A stretch of 64,000 nucleotides of DNA from Chlorobiaceae bacterium (GTDB taxonomy: Bacteria; Bacteroidota; Chlorobiia; Chlorobiales; Chlorobiaceae): positions 1 through 64,000 of the forward strand of contig JAAXXK010000007.1 in the NCBI GenBank assembly GCA_013334525.1, written 5' to 3'. Of the stretch, positions 45,180 to 57,466 are shown in pieces. A model generated the notes under the pieces. That model searched no databases. It was not told the DNA's origin and saw only the letters and a list, made by a program, of their open reading frames with translations. Every line of letters starts with the position of its first letter. The stretch's first letter is position 1. The translations under genes were made by a program, and so were the position numbers.

Positions 45180-47744
45180 TTAATCAACCAGCATCTGCAA
45201 CTCTTCCTTGCCGATTTCATGAAAATTGAGATAACGATAGACTTTATCGCTTTTTTTTGTCAAACCGCCCACGATCTCCATATACTGCTCCCTGTCGGGC
45301 AATTGACCGAGCAGTGCGCAAACAGCCGCCAGCTCCGCTGAACCGAGGTAAACCTGTGCACCCTTGCCCATACGGTCGTCGAAGTTACGGGTGCTGGTCG
45401 AGAAGACCACGGCATTGTCGGCAACGCGAGCCTGGTTGCCCATACAGAGCGAGCATCCCGGAATTTCAGCCCTGGCGCCTGCGGTACCGAAGATCGAATA
45501 ATAACCCTCTTCAGCGAGCTTTTTCAGGTCCATCTTGGTCGGAGGCACAACCCATAGCTTGGCTTTGGCGTGGCCCTTGCCGCGGAGCACCTCTCCAAGG
45601 GCCCGGAAGTGGCCGATGTTGGTCATGCAACTACCCACGAACACTTCATCGATGTTTTTCGGGCGTTTCGGGTCGGCGAGAACCTCGCTCAGGGTCATGA
45701 CGTCGTCGGGATCGTTCGGGCAGGCAAGGATCGGCTCCTTGATCTCTGTCATGTCGATTTCGATAACGGCAGCATACTCTGCATCGCTGTCCGGTTCGAG
45801 CAGTTGCGGGTCGGCAAGCCACTCCTTCATTTTGCCGATACGGCGGCTGATGGTTGCGGCGTCTCCATAGCCCTCGTCGATCATCTGTTCGAGCAGCTTG
45901 ACGTTGGATTCGAGATATTCGATCACCGGCTCCTTGTCGAGGCGAACCGTGCAGGCCGCGGAGCTTCTTTCGGCGGAAGCGTCGGAGAGTTCAAACGCCT
46001 GCTCGACCTTGAGTTTCGGCAACCCTTCGATTTCGAGGATCGTTCCTGCGAAGATGTTCTTCTTGCCTTTCTTCTCGACGGTCAGGAGGCCTTTCTTGAT
46101 GGCTACGTAAGGAATTGCGTTGACCAGGTCGCGAAGGGTAATGCCGGGCTGGAGATCGCCCTTGAACCTGACCAGCACCGATTCAGGTACATTCAGCGGC
46201 ATGGTGCCGGTCACGCCGGCAAAGGCCACAAGGCCGGAACCGGCCGGGAACGATACACCGATGGGAAAACGGGTATGGGAATCGCCGCCGGTACCGAGGG
46301 TATCGGGAAGCACCATGCGGTTCAGCCAGGTGTGAATCACGCCGTCACCCGGCTTGAGGGCAACGCCTCCCCTGCTCATGATGAAGTAGGGCAGGGTCCG
46401 ATGCATCTGCACATCGGAAGGCTTTGGATATGCTGCGGTATGACAGAAGCTCTGCATGAACAGGTCGGAGCTGAAGCTGAGTGCGGCCAGCTCCTTGATC
46501 TCGTCCCTGGTCATCGGTCCTGTGGTGTCCTGCGAGCCGACTGTGAGGGTTTCGGCTTCTACGTACATGCCGGGGCGGACGCCGGGCAGTCCACACGCCT
46601 TGCCGATCATCTTCTGGGCGAGGGTATAGCCTTTGCCGGTATCGGCCGGCTGGTCTGGCTTGCTGAAGATCGTTTCGTCGCCGAGCCCGAGAACCTTGCG
46701 GGCCTTGCGGGTCAGGTTGCGGCCGATGATGAGCGTAATGCGTCCGCCGGCCCTTACCTCGTCGGCAAGCGTGTTGGGTTCGAGCGTAAAGGTCGATATC
46801 TGCTGCCCGTTCTTTTCGATCGTCCCCTTGAACGGATAGACGTCGATAACGTCGCCGGTCTCCATCGAGGTAACGTCAGCCTGGATCGGGAGGGCACCGG
46901 AATCTTCGGCGGTATTGAAGAAAATGGGGGCTACGATGCTGCCGATAATGACACTGCCGGTGCGCTTGTTCGGTACAGCCGGGATGTCGACGCCGAGATG
47001 CCACTGAACTGAGTTGATGCCCGATTTGCGGCTCGAACCGGTGCCGACCACATCGCCAACATAGGCGAGCGGATGGCCTTTCGCCTTGAGTGCAGCGATG
47101 GTGCCGATCGGATCGTCCATCTTTGAACGGAGCATACTGAGGGCATGGGTAGGGATGTCGCTGCGAGTGAACGCTTCACCGGCCGGCGAAAGATCGTCGG
47201 TATTGGTTTCACCTGCCACCTTGAATACCGTCAGGGTCATTTTCTCCGGCAGGGTCGGCAGAGAGGTGAACCACTCCCCGTTTGCCCATGATTCGAGAAC
47301 CTCTTTGGCGAAGCCGTTGGTTTTTGAGAGCGAGACTACCGTGTCGAATGAATCGTAGACGAGCAGGGTCTTCTTCAGGGCAAGGGCCGCTTCAGCCGCG
47401 ACGCCCTGGTCGGCGTTGCCGAGCGCGTCGACGAGTGGCTTGACGTTGTAGCCGCCCAGCATGGTACCGAGTATCCTGACGGCCTCGACCGGACTGATGA
47501 CTGCGCAAGAGGCTTCGCCTGCAATGACTGCGTCAAGGAAAGAGGCCTTTTCGAATGCGGCATCGTCGACGCCGGGGCTGATATGGTTCAGCAACAGATC
47601 GAGAAGGTACTCCTGCTCCTGCACCGGGTTCTCCTTGAGAAGGGCGACAAGCTCGCCTGCCTGTTCGGCGGTAAGGGGAAGCGGCGGGATGCCTGATTGT
47701 GCGCGTTCCTCGGTATGGGCGCGATACTGACTGATGAGACTCAT
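45180..47744 (-). CDS. acnB: Aconitate hydratase B
   Basis: 854 residues from the ATG at 47744, with AGGGGGA upstream; the frame extends to 47891 but that is not part of the family. N-terminal HEAT-like domain ([20 protein letters not shown]), then the swivel domain with [20 protein letters not shown] near 275, and the iron-sulfur catalytic core with the [4Fe-4S] cysteine ligands in [18 protein letters not shown] and [13 protein letters not shown]. Converts citrate and isocitrate through cis-aconitate; in green sulfur bacteria it works in the reverse TCA cycle of carbon fixation. The B-type, with its HEAT domain, is a moonlighting regulator in enterobacteria; this is not shown here. Confidence 0.97.
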   Translation of the reverse strand: MSLISQYRAHTEERAQSGIPPLPLTAEQAGELVALLKENPVQEQEYLLDLLLNHISPGVDDAAFEKASFLDAVIAGEASCAVISPVEAVRILGTMLGGYNVKPLVDALGNADQGVAAEAALALKKTLLVYDSFDTVVSLSKTNGFAKEVLESWANGEWFTSLPTLPEKMTLTVFKVAGETNTDDLSPAGEAFTRSDIPTHALSMLRSKMDDPIGTIAALKAKGHPLAYVGDVVGTGSSRKSGINSVQWHLGVDIPAVPNKRTGSVIIGSIVAPIFFNTAEDSGALPIQADVTSMETGDVIDVYPFKGTIEKNGQQISTFTLEPNTLADEVRAGGRITLIIGRNLTRKARKVLGLGDETIFSKPDQPADTGKGYTLAQKMIGKACGLPGVRPGMYVEAETLTVGSQDTTGPMTRDEIKELAALSFSSDLFMQSFCHTAAYPKPSDVQMHRTLPYFIMSRGGVALKPGDGVIHTWLNRMVLPDTLGTGGDSHTRFPIGVSFPAGSGLVAFAGVTGTMPLNVPESVLVRFKGDLQPGITLRDLVNAIPYVAIKKGLLTVEKKGKKNIFAGTILEIEGLPKLKVEQAFELSDASAERSSAACTVRLDKEPVIEYLESNVKLLEQMIDEGYGDAATISRRIGKMKEWLADPQLLEPDSDAEYAAVIEIDMTEIKEPILACPNDPDDVMTLSEVLADPKRPKNIDEVFVGSCMTNIGHFRALGEVLRGKGHAKAKLWVVPPTKMDLKKLAEEGYYSIFGTAGARAEIPGCSLCMGNQARVADNAVVFSTSTRNFDDRMGKGAQVYLGSAELAAVCALLGQLPDREQYMEIVGGLTKKSDKVYRYLNFHEIGKEELQMLVD

Positions 47745-48357
47745 TATTAAAAAATCCCCCTGGAATAGTATTGAAATGGTAATTGCAGCGAACGGAAAAG
47801 GACGGATAGGTATCTGCCGAAAATATGGCAAAGTATTAAAATAAGGCCGGCCTGAATGAAATGCAAAAATGGTGATTGACAGGGCGCACAAGCATCCGAA
47901 ATATTTCAGGCCTCCCTGCTGGCAAGGGCAATATATTCAGCCCAAAAAGAGAAACCGGCACCTTGGCGGAAAATATTTCCAGTCGACAGAACGCAATCGC
48001 ATCCTCAATCGGAACGTTGTTTGCGGATTGATCGAGGAAAGCGCGGGAGGATGTCTGAATATTCAGGATGAGGCCGCCTTTCTGTTTTACGGGGAGCGCT
48101 GGGCTCCAAGGGTATTTTGAGTACCTTTTGAGACCACCTCTTTGCCTGGGGCGGTTCACCAGCAGAGCAAACGGGTGTGGATCACAAGACGGGCGGACAC
48201 GCAGGTCCGCCCCTACGGGAATGGGAAAGAGCGAACGGGCTCAAAAGTTGAAGGGTTCATCTATTTGTTGTCTTGAATATGGGCAGCTGGCGCCCCTCCC
48301 TTCACAAAAACAATAAATAGAGGAACCCTAAGGATTGCGATCCCCCGCAGCGTGGCC
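47745..48357. other. 613-bp spacer between acnB and queA
   Basis: No gene. The acnB promoter should lie in 47745-47900 (AT-rich). At 48116-48260 it holds repeat copy 5. Confidence 0.5.
48116..48260. repeat. Dispersed palindromic repeat, copy 5
   Basis: Starts TTTTGAGTACCTTTTGAGACC and includes GTGTGGATCACAAGACGGGC then GGACACGCAGGTCCGCCCCTACGGGAATGG, nearly identical to 21380-21425 in copy 2. Confidence 0.8.
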
Positions 48358-49380
48358 TCAGAGAATCAGCATGCTGTCGCCGTAGCTCAGGAATTGGTAG
48401 CCGTTTTCGAGGGCTTCACGGTATGCCCTCTTCAGAAGTTCGGTGCCGGCGAATGCAGCCGTCAGCATCAGCACTGTGGAACGGGGGGCGTGGAAGTTGG
48501 TGAGCAGCACATCGATGATCCGGAACGAGTAACCGGGATAGATGAAGATATCGGCTTCGCCGCTCACCTCCTCGCAGAACCCGCTGTCGAAAAGCTTCGA
48601 CGATGCGTGTTCGAGCGCCCTGGTGACCGTGGTGCCGACGGCGATGACACGCCCTCCGGCCTCTTTGGTCTTTCTGATCCTTTCAGCCGTCTGTGCGGAA
48701 ATCCGGTAAAACTCCCGGTGCATGACATGCTCCTCAAAGGTTTCCGTCCTGATTGGAAGAAAGGTCCCCAACCCGACATGAAGGGTGATCTCGGCAATCT
48801 CGACCCCTTTCTCCCTGAGCCTCTGAAGCAGATCGTCTGTTATGTTGAGCGATGCGGTAGGGGCTGCGACCGATCCGGGCAGGTCGGCGAATACCGTCTG
48901 GTAGCGCTCCCGGTCGAGGGACTCCGCGTCGCGTTTCAGGTAGGGAGGGATCGGCACGGCGCCATGCTCCTCGAACAGGGCGGCCACACTCCCGACACCG
49001 CATGAAAGCCGGGCAATGCCGTCATCGGGAAGCTCCTCCACGACCAGTTCGAAACCATGGGCAATGAGCCTGTCCCCTTTCCTCAGCCGTCCCCTGTAGA
49101 GGGCAAGCTCCTGCTCTCCCTGATGCTTTTCAAGCAGCATGAGCTCGATGCGCGCTCCGGTCGGCTTCTGGGCTATCAGCCGGGCACGTATCACACGACT
49201 GTTGTTCAGCACGAGGAGATCGCCGCACCCAAGGCGTGTGTCGAGCGACGCATAGGTCGAATGCTCTATCCGTTCTATGGACCTGTCGATCACGAGAAGC
49301 CGGGTGCTCCCTCTTTCGGTCGGCGGATAATATGCAATGCGCTCTTCGGGAAGGATGTAATCGAAATCGCTTACCCTCAT
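48358..49380 (-). CDS. queA: S-adenosylmethionine:tRNA ribosyltransferase-isomerase
   Basis: 340 residues from ATG 49380 ([20 protein letters not shown]). The family boxes [40 protein letters not shown] and [20 protein letters not shown] then HREFYRI are all present. It transfers and isomerises the ribosyl of AdoMet onto preQ1-tRNA to make epoxyqueuosine, part of queuosine synthesis. The start ATGA overlaps the hisD stop codon, so it is translated by coupling to hisD. QueC (60835) supplies an upstream step of the same pathway. Confidence 0.97.
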   Translation of the reverse strand: MRVSDFDYILPEERIAYYPPTERGSTRLLVIDRSIERIEHSTYASLDTRLGCGDLLVLNNSRVIRARLIAQKPTGARIELMLLEKHQGEQELALYRGRLRKGDRLIAHGFELVVEELPDDGIARLSCGVGSVAALFEEHGAVPIPPYLKRDAESLDRERYQTVFADLPGSVAAPTASLNITDDLLQRLREKGVEIAEITLHVGLGTFLPIRTETFEEHVMHREFYRISAQTAERIRKTKEAGGRVIAVGTTVTRALEHASSKLFDSGFCEEVSGEADIFIYPGYSFRIIDVLLTNFHAPRSTVLMLTAAFAGTELLKRAYREALENGYQFLSYGDSMLIL

Positions 49381-50663
49381 AGTTTCCTGAGTCTTGCACG
49401 AACCGCCTCGGCATGGGCCTGGAGCCCTTCGTGATCGGCAAAACGGGCAATCTTTTCGCCTGTGCGGCCAAGCTCCTCCTTCGAATATGCGATGATCGAA
49501 GTGTGCTTGACGAAATCGCGTACCGAAAGCGGCGAGAAAAACCTTGCCGTTCCGTTGGTCGGAAGGGTATGGTTGGGGCCGGCAAAGTAGTCTCCGACCG
49601 TTTCGCAGGACCACTGACCCATGAAGATCGCACCGGCGTGCCGAAGGTCCGGCAAAATCCCCCAGGGGTTCTCCACATGGAGTTCGAGATGCTCGGGCGC
49701 GATCATGTCGGAAACCCGGCAGGCGTCGGCCATGCTGCCGGTCACGACAATCGCCCCGTTGTCTTTCAGGGCTTTGGCGATCACCTCGCCGCGAAGCATC
49801 GTTCCGACAAGCCTGACGGCCAACTCCTGAACTGCTTCAGCAAGGGTTTCGGAGGGGGTGATCAGCACCGCTGAAGCGTCGGGGTCGTGCTCGGCCTGGG
49901 CGAACATGTCCATGACGATGAATTCCGGGTCGGCGCTGTCGTCGGCGATCACCACGACTTCCGATGGCCCGGCGATGCTGTCGATCGAAACATGGCCGAA
50001 CACCTGCTTCTTGGCAAGCGCGACGTACTTGTTGCCGGGGCCGGTAATGATATCGACCTTTGGAATCGATTCGGTACCGAACGCGAATGCCGCGATAGCC
50101 TGCGCACCGCCCAGCTTGTAGACGTTCGTTATGCCAGCGACCTTTGCGGCAGCAAGGATATGCGGACTCATCTTGCCCTCCGGGTCGCAGGGGGTGGTCA
50201 TATGGATTTCGCTGACACCGGCGACCTGCGCCGGGGCTGCGTTCATCAGCACAGACGAGGGGTATGAGGCCTTTCCGCCGGGCACGTAAAGCAGGGCCCT
50301 CTCCATCGGAGTCACCCGCTGGCCGAGGATCACTCCTCCCTTCTGTTCATAGAAAAAGCTGCGCTCCGCCTCGTTGCGATGGAAGGCCGTAATGTTCCTG
50401 AACGCCTCCTCAAGAATCGCGATGAACTCCGGATCGGATTCAGCGTAAGCCTGGTCGATCTCTGCGGTCGAAACCTTCATCCCGGCGAGACGGATCCCCT
50501 GGAAGCGTTCGGTATAATCGAGTACGGCCGAATCCCCTTCGCTACTGACCCGGAGCAGGATTTCATCGACCGTGCGACGGGTATCAGGATCGAACGAAAC
50601 CGTCCGGTTGAGCTGCTGCCTGAGGGTCGTCTCGTCCTGCGCGAAATGATAGATCTTTAACAC
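49377..50663 (-). CDS. hisD: Histidinol dehydrogenase
   Basis: 428 residues. Typical family features: [53 protein letters not shown], and the ligand region [20 protein letters not shown] with [20 protein letters not shown] then [14 protein letters not shown]. It is a zinc enzyme that oxidises L-histidinol twice to L-histidine with NAD+. Stop codon overlaps queA by 4 bp. The other his genes are not in the window, so the histidine genes are scattered. The promoter is in the 291-bp spacer shared with mreB. Confidence 0.97.
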   Translation of the reverse strand: MLKIYHFAQDETTLRQQLNRTVSFDPDTRRTVDEILLRVSSEGDSAVLDYTERFQGIRLAGMKVSTAEIDQAYAESDPEFIAILEEAFRNITAFHRNEAERSFFYEQKGGVILGQRVTPMERALLYVPGGKASYPSSVLMNAAPAQVAGVSEIHMTTPCDPEGKMSPHILAAAKVAGITNVYKLGGAQAIAAFAFGTESIPKVDIITGPGNKYVALAKKQVFGHVSIDSIAGPSEVVVIADDSADPEFIVMDMFAQAEHDPDASAVLITPSETLAEAVQELAVRLVGTMLRGEVIAKALKDNGAIVVTGSMADACRVSDMIAPEHLELHVENPWGILPDLRHAGAIFMGQWSCETVGDYFAGPNHTLPTNGTARFFSPLSVRDFVKHTSIIAYSKEELGRTGEKIARFADHEGLQAHAEAVRARLRKL

Positions 50664-50954
50664 TGATCGTTCTTTTAATGATGGATGTTCGGGACTCGGC
50701 AGGACTGATATGACACCCTGTCCTGCGAGCGTCCCGTGCCTGTTTTTAATGTACGGAATGCCGGCTATAAACGAAACCCTGCCGGGGGGTGAAAAAGGGG
50801 CATATATTGTTAAAATAAGCGTAATACGGCGATGTTTTCATTTGAAAAAAATGTTGCATTAAGTACCTTATGAATTCATTCGAAAACCTTGGAACCAGGC
50901 CGCTAAGATGCTCCTTCCAAGACACTATGTATCATATCAAGATCCTTATTCATC

Positions 50955-51983
<1,029 letters not shown>

Positions 51984-52003
51984 GCCGCCCCGTCAAGGCA
52001 GAC

Positions 52004-53140
52004 TCAGGGGGTTTCGATCAGCTTCCGGTAGAACGACTCATATTTTTCGACCAGCAGGGCAGTTTCGAACTGCCCTGCCTGCATTTGGGCCGCATTCGAG
52101 AAGCGTGCCCACAACTCGTCGTCCCCAAGTATCCTGAACGCGCTCTGGCTCATTCCATCCACGTCGCCATGCGGATGCATGAAGCCATCCTGGCCCTGCC
52201 TGACAAATTCAGGAAAACCGCCAGCATTGGTGACGATGACCGGAACACCGCAGGCCATGGCTTCGAGCGCGGCAAGGCCGAACGACTCCACATTGCTTGG
52301 CATGAGCATCAGGTCGGCGATCGAAAGCAGCGGCACGATGTCGTCGATCTTGCCCAGGAACCTCACCTTGCCGGTCAACCCGTTGATCCTCACCCAGGTT
52401 TCGGCTTCGCTCCGTTCCGGCCCGTCGCCCACCAGCAGCAGGGTTGCCGGAATCTTTTTCTGGATCAGTTCGAAAACGGCAAGAACGTCGGTTATACGCT
52501 TTACCGGCCGGAAATTGGACATGTGGATGAGCACCTTTTCGCTGCCGATTCCCAACAGCTCCCGGGTCTGTCGGCCTGGAAGCCGTCTGAAAACCGATGT
52601 ATCGACGAAGTTGTGAATCACCTCGATGGGTTTACGGGGAGTAAATAAACTGATAGTCTCATCCTTCAGGTAGGAAGAAACAGCCGTTACCCCGTCGGAT
52701 TTGTTGATGCCGAGCCGTACTGCGTCGTGCATGCTCCTGTCGGCCCCGACGATGGTTATGTCGGTTCCATGCAGCGTCGTGGCGATCCGGAAGCAGCGGG
52801 AAGCAGGACACTTCTCCTCAAGCATCTGGCGGGCCAGCAGGGCGCTGATGGCGTGGGGTATGGCATAATGGGCATGAACCACATCCAGCTTTTCGTAAAA
52901 GGCGACTTCGGCGATTTTCGAGGCGAGCGCCAGGGCATAATAGGGGCTTTCGAACAAGGGATAGTTCATAGCCTCGACCTCGTGGAAGAAGATGTTCTTC
53001 GAATACGTGCCGAGCCTGAACGGAGCCGCCTGGCTGAAAAAATGGACCGTATGGCCGCGCATGGCCAGCGCCTTTCCGAGTTCGGTGGCTATGGCGCCGC
53101 TTCCGCCGTATGTGTGGTGACAGGAGATGCCTATCTTCAT
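52004..53140 (-). CDS. bshA: N-acetyl-alpha-D-glucosaminyl L-malate synthase (BshA)
   Basis: 378 residues, GT4 fold (GT-B). The start MKIGISCHHTYGGSGAIATE is the BshA signature (CHHTYGGSGxxATELG), and the second domain has IHMSNFRPVKRITDVLAVFE and VESFGLAALEAMACGVPVIV with the E-x7-E glycosyltransferase motif. It joins GlcNAc to L-malate in the first step of bacillithiol synthesis. Green sulfur bacteria are reported to make N-methyl-bacillithiol, a low-molecular-weight thiol of sulfur and redox chemistry, so this gene belongs to that path. BshB and BshC are not in the window. Confidence 0.92.
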   Translation of the reverse strand: MKIGISCHHTYGGSGAIATELGKALAMRGHTVHFFSQAAPFRLGTYSKNIFFHEVEAMNYPLFESPYYALALASKIAEVAFYEKLDVVHAHYAIPHAISALLARQMLEEKCPASRCFRIATTLHGTDITIVGADRSMHDAVRLGINKSDGVTAVSSYLKDETISLFTPRKPIEVIHNFVDTSVFRRLPGRQTRELLGIGSEKVLIHMSNFRPVKRITDVLAVFELIQKKIPATLLLVGDGPERSEAETWVRINGLTGKVRFLGKIDDIVPLLSIADLMLMPSNVESFGLAALEAMACGVPVIVTNAGGFPEFVRQGQDGFMHPHGDVDGMSQSAFRILGDDELWARFSNAAQMQAGQFETALLVEKYESFYRKLIETP

Positions 53141-53274
53141 GATGGAGGGTCGAAATGGTTATGCCGGGTATTACGGATCAGGCTTGCCGAATACCGTATC
53201 TTTGAATTAATGGAACAAAATCGAGCCGATAACGTATTATAATAGTTAAGTGTATCTGTGTTATAACATGGAAA

Positions 53275-54606
53275 ATGTTCTCGTTCATAAGTGAATCTAT
53301 GGAAATCCTCATTCTTTTCTTTCTGCTGATCGTCATCAATGGGCTGTTCGCCATGTCGGAGATGGCCCTGATCACTGCAAAACGATCGCGCCTGACCAAA
53401 CTCGCCGAAGATGGCGACAAAGCTTCGGCTATTGCCATAAAACTCGGACAGGAGCCGACCCGGTTCCTGTCGACCGTGCAGATCGGCCTGACGGCAATCG
53501 GGGTGCTGAACGGCATCATCGGCGAATCGACCTTCGCCCCCCCGCTAGCTCTCATGCTCCAGTCCTTCGGAATGGCGACCGAATCGAGCCACGTTGCAGC
53601 CACGGTGTTTGTGGTCATGTCGATCACTTATGTTACGATCGTCATCGGTGAACTGGTGCCGAAACGGCTGGGGCAGACCAATCCCGAAAACATAGCAAGA
53701 GTTGTCGCCCGCCCCATGCAGATACTCGCCATGGTGGCAAGGCCATTCGAACGCCTGCTTACCACATCGACCGACGGCGTCCTGCGCCTCATGGGTCAAC
53801 ACAAGCTATCCATGCCGAGCGTCACCGAAGAGGAGATTCACGCGTTGCTCGAAGAGGGTTCCGAAGCCGGCATCATAGAGCAGCATGAACATGAAATGGT
53901 GCGAAACGTCTTCCGTCTCGACGACCGTCAGCTCGGCTCGCTCATGGTGCCCAGATCCGATATCATCTACCTCGACACAGCGCTCTCCATACATGAAAAC
54001 ATGGGTCGCGTAGCCGCCTCGGAGCATTCGAGGTTTCCTGTCTGCCATGGAAGCCTCCAGTCCCTGCTCGGGGTGGTCAACGCCAAACAGCTGCTTGCCC
54101 AGACAATCAAGGGAGCCCTCACCAACCTTGCCGATCATCTTCAGCCCTGCGTATTCGTACCTGAAACCCTTACCGGCATGGAGCTGCTCGAACATTTCCG
54201 GACCTCCGGGACGCAGATGGTCTTCGTGGTGGACGAATATGGTGAAATCCAGGGGCTCGTTACCCTTCAGGACATGCTCGAAGCGGTCACGGGAGAGTTC
54301 GTGCCCCGCAATCTCGAAGACTCATGGGCGATACAGCGGGAAGACGGCTCCTGGCTGCTCGACGGCCTGATAGCGGTTCCCGAACTCAAGGACACGCTTG
54401 AACTCAGATACGTTCCCGAAGAGGACAAGGGGGTCTACCACACCCTCAGCGGCCTGGTGATGTGGCTCCTTGGACGCATGCCCCAGACCGGTGACATCGC
54501 CACATGGGAAAACTGGCGACTCGAAGTGGTCGACATGGACAGCAAACGAATCGACAAGGTGCTGGCCTCAAGGATCGAACCCATTGAGGAAAAGCCGGAA
54601 CCGTAA
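53275..54606 (+). CDS. CNNM/CorC-type membrane protein with CBS pair (hemolysin-like)
   Basis: 443 residues. A DUF21/CNNM membrane domain fills residues 1-190 (LILFFLLIVINGLFAMSEMA and LSTVQIGLTAIGVLNGIIGE, VTIVIGELVPKRLGQTNPEN), two CBS domains follow (LGSLMVPRSDIIYLDTALSI; CVFVPETLTGMELLEHFRTS and MVFVVDEYGEIQGLVTLQD) and a CorC_HlyC domain ends it (LEVVDMDSKRIDKVLAS). Called hemolysin in old annotations; members take part in magnesium or cobalt efflux. It is followed 115 bp later by the MAT gene. Confidence 0.92.
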   Translation: MFSFISESMEILILFFLLIVINGLFAMSEMALITAKRSRLTKLAEDGDKASAIAIKLGQEPTRFLSTVQIGLTAIGVLNGIIGESTFAPPLALMLQSFGMATESSHVAATVFVVMSITYVTIVIGELVPKRLGQTNPENIARVVARPMQILAMVARPFERLLTTSTDGVLRLMGQHKLSMPSVTEEEIHALLEEGSEAGIIEQHEHEMVRNVFRLDDRQLGSLMVPRSDIIYLDTALSIHENMGRVAASEHSRFPVCHGSLQSLLGVVNAKQLLAQTIKGALTNLADHLQPCVFVPETLTGMELLEHFRTSGTQMVFVVDEYGEIQGLVTLQDMLEAVTGEFVPRNLEDSWAIQREDGSWLLDGLIAVPELKDTLELRYVPEEDKGVYHTLSGLVMWLLGRMPQTGDIATWENWRLEVVDMDSKRIDKVLASRIEPIEEKPEP

Positions 54607-54721
54607 GCGGCTGCCCACAGTCACCTGCATTGCGTTGCCGGTGGCTGTATGTTATGGTGTTGAAGGTTTGCTCTTTTTTTCACCGCTCCCCTGACCAAAC
54701 GGCCGATGGAGGCAGCTACTG

Positions 54722-55936
54722 ATGACACTCCGGAGAAACATCATCATCGACAGCTCACCTGAGGGGCCGATGGAAGGGCAGCTGGTCGAACTCGTTGAAA
54801 GAAAAGGGATCGGGCACCCCGACACGATGTGCGATTCGATCATGGAATCGGTCTGCATTGAGCTTTGCCGGGAGTACAACAGCCGCTTCGGCCACATCTG
54901 CCATCACAACGTCGACAAGGGACTGCTGGTGGCCGGTCGCAGCCTCCCGAAAATCGGCGGCGGCAAGGTACTCGAACCCATGAAGCTGATCTTCGGAGAC
55001 CGGGCTACCTACAGCTGGGATGGACGACCGGTTCCAGTGGGCGAAATCGCCGAAGCGGCAGCGAAACAATGGATCGAAGAAAACCTCAGGTTCGTAGAGC
55101 CGGAGAAGCATATCCTGTTCCAGAACGAGATCAAGCCGGGCTCTGCCGAACTGACCGATGCATTCGCAAGAAGGGTCATCGGGGCGAACGACACCTCGGT
55201 CGGCGTCGGCTACTCCCCCCTCAGCGAAACCGAGCGCCTGGTGCTCGAGGTCGAACGGTTTCTCAACTCACCGGAGTTCAAGGCCCTGATGCCTGTGGTC
55301 GGTGAAGACATCAAGATCATGGGATACCGCTTCAGAAGGAGCCTGAGGCTAACCGTGGCCATTGCAATGGTCGACCGCTACGTACCAGGCCCGGAAATGT
55401 ACTTCGAACAGAAAAGCTCGATTCTCGAAGAGATCCGCCTGTTCGTCGAACGGCAAAACCCCCGGTTCGACTCCATTGTCATCGAGATCAACACCCTCGA
55501 CGATCCTTCACGGGGAGAGAACGGCATGTACCTCAGCGTGCTCGGCACATCGGCTGAAGGTGCCGATTGCGGGCAGGTAGGGCGAGGCAACCGGGTCAAC
55601 GGCATCATTCCCTTCAACAGGCCACAGACGACCGAAGCCGCCGCAGGAAAAAACCCGGTCAACCATGTCGGCAAAATATACAACATCCTGAGCCATGAGC
55701 TCGCCCTACGTATCCATCGTGAAACACCCGGTGTCCGCGAGGCGGTCGTCTCCATCTGCAGCCAGATCGGAAAACCGATCGACCAGCCGATGGTCGCTTC
55801 CGCACGTCTCGTCTTCGAACCGGGAGCGGATACGGCTGAAGCACGAAAGCAGGCAACCGGAATCGTCGATCAGGAGCTTGAAGATATCCAGCGCTTCATC
55901 ATTCGCCTTGCTGAAGGAAAATACCCTGTATGCTGA
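54722..55936 (+). CDS. mat: S-adenosylmethionine synthetase, archaeal type
   Basis: 404 residues, the archaeal AdoMet synthetase family (MAT type distinct from bacterial MetK). Matching boxes: LVERKGIGHPDTMCDSIMES, HHNVDKGLLVAGRSLPKIGG then GKVLEPMKLIFGDRAT, EIKPGSAEL, TSVGVGYSPLSETERLVLEV, RGNRVNGIIPFNRPQTTEAA then AGKNPVNHVGKIYN. It makes AdoMet from ATP and methionine, feeding QueA and the many pigment methyltransferases. Bacterial MetK motifs (GHPDK, DAGK-type) are absent, so the source is a different branch of the superfamily. No bacterial-type metK is in this window, so this may be the only one. Confidence 0.95.
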   Translation: MTLRRNIIIDSSPEGPMEGQLVELVERKGIGHPDTMCDSIMESVCIELCREYNSRFGHICHHNVDKGLLVAGRSLPKIGGGKVLEPMKLIFGDRATYSWDGRPVPVGEIAEAAAKQWIEENLRFVEPEKHILFQNEIKPGSAELTDAFARRVIGANDTSVGVGYSPLSETERLVLEVERFLNSPEFKALMPVVGEDIKIMGYRFRRSLRLTVAIAMVDRYVPGPEMYFEQKSSILEEIRLFVERQNPRFDSIVIEINTLDDPSRGENGMYLSVLGTSAEGADCGQVGRGNRVNGIIPFNRPQTTEAAAGKNPVNHVGKIYNILSHELALRIHRETPGVREAVVSICSQIGKPIDQPMVASARLVFEPGADTAEARKQATGIVDQELEDIQRFIIRLAEGKYPVC

Positions 55937-56062
55937 TGCCCCTGCCATCCGGAATGTAAACCGAAGGGCTGTTATGGCTGTTTCGATGCAAAAGATTACA
56001 TTTGGTCATTACAGCTTTCAGATCCGCGCCAGCCCGGATACTGATCACCCTCAACCAACCCG

Positions 56063-57451
56063 ATGAGCAACCACCAGGAGAAAAAGCAGAACGTCGCACT
56101 CAGCTCAGTTACGGCAAGCCTGCTTTTGACCGTCATGAAAATCGTTGTCGGCCTCATGACCGGCAGCATCGGCATCCTATCCGAAGCCGCACACTCTGCG
56201 ATGGATTTCGGAGCGGCAGCCCTTACCTGGTTTGCCGTCAGGATAAGCGACAAACCGGCCGACAGCAAGCACCATTACGGACATACAAAGATCGAAAGCG
56301 TAAGCGCACTGATCGAAACCGGGCTGCTCTTTATCACCTGCTTCTGGATTGTCTATGAATCTGCAGAGCGACTCATGGCAGGCACATCGGAGATCAAGGT
56401 CACCTGGTATGCCATCGCCGTGATCGTCATATCGATCGTGGTGGACATCTCCCGGTCGCGCGCCCTGTCGAAAATCGCCAAAGAGACCCGCAGCCAGGCA
56501 CTCGAAGCTGACGCACTCCATTTCAGTTCCGACATCATCTCCTCGGCGGTCGTACTCGTCGGCCTTGGGTTCGTCGCCATCGGGATCCCCTGGGCCGATG
56601 CGATGGCCGGTATGATTGTGGCCGTGCTGGTGGCCCGCGCCGCATGGCAGCTTGGCAGAAAAACCATCGACGTGCTGGTCGACGCCGCGCCCGAAGGGCT
56701 TTCGGAGCAGATCGAAGATATCGCCGCCTGTGTGCCTGGCGTAGTGGCTATCGAAAAGATGAGGGTCAAACCTGCTGGCCCCTTCGTATTCATAGACCTG
56801 ACCGTGACGGTCAGCAGGACCCTGCCGCACGAAAAGGTCAGGACCATTTGCGTGGAAGTGGAACGCCGGCTGAAGGAAAAGCTGCCCGACAGCGACATTA
56901 CGGTCAACGCTAGGCCGATCGTGCTCGACAGCGAGACCGTCACTGAAAGGATCCATGTCATCGGCCTGAACCACAACCTTCATGCCCACAACATTTCGAC
57001 CTCCCTGTCGGGCGAAAAAAAGCAGATCACCTTCGACGTGGAAGTAGACAGCCGCCTGACCATCCTGGAAGCGCACAAATTGGTATCGAAGCTCGAAAAG
57101 GAGTTGCGAAGCGAGTTCAACGGGGAGATCGACGTCTGCATCCACCTCGATCCGCTCAGTCATGAAGAGCGGAGCGCCAGGCCTATCGCCCCTGAAAACA
57201 GGGCGCGTGTCAAAAGCGCCATCGTGAATGCCGCGGAAGAGATACTGGGCATAAAAGATATTCATGACATCACGATTCTGGTGACGGAGCATGAAAAGCT
57301 CTGCATCACCCTTCACTGCGGGTTCGAAAACGACACCCTGCTTGAAAATGTCCACTCCCTTACCAGCCGGCTCGAAGGGCTGATCTACAAATCCCTGCCC
57401 GAAACATCGAGGGTCATCGTCCACGCAGAGCCGCTCTACGCGCAACACTGA
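56063..57451 (+). CDS. Cation diffusion facilitator (CDF) metal transporter
   Basis: 462 residues, longer than a standard CDF (about 300). The membrane part has the motif SEAAHSAMDFGAAALTWFAV near 36 and HYGHTKIESVSALIETGLLF, with the D in LEADALHFSSDIISSAVVLV helix V near 155; HxxxD and D49-like residues form the zinc site. The cytoplasmic ferredoxin-like domain follows, and then a second one repeated at the C-terminus (residues about 295-460; VTERIHVIGLNHNLHAHNIS...). That duplication is also known in some Chlorobi/Bacteroidetes CDFs. It exports zinc, iron or manganese with proton exchange. Confidence 0.92.
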   Translation: MSNHQEKKQNVALSSVTASLLLTVMKIVVGLMTGSIGILSEAAHSAMDFGAAALTWFAVRISDKPADSKHHYGHTKIESVSALIETGLLFITCFWIVYESAERLMAGTSEIKVTWYAIAVIVISIVVDISRSRALSKIAKETRSQALEADALHFSSDIISSAVVLVGLGFVAIGIPWADAMAGMIVAVLVARAAWQLGRKTIDVLVDAAPEGLSEQIEDIAACVPGVVAIEKMRVKPAGPFVFIDLTVTVSRTLPHEKVRTICVEVERRLKEKLPDSDITVNARPIVLDSETVTERIHVIGLNHNLHAHNISTSLSGEKKQITFDVEVDSRLTILEAHKLVSKLEKELRSEFNGEIDVCIHLDPLSHEERSARPIAPENRARVKSAIVNAAEEILGIKDIHDITILVTEHEKLCITLHCGFENDTLLENVHSLTSRLEGLIYKSLPETSRVIVHAEPLYAQH

Positions 57452-57466
57452 GGGGCGCCTCTTCAA

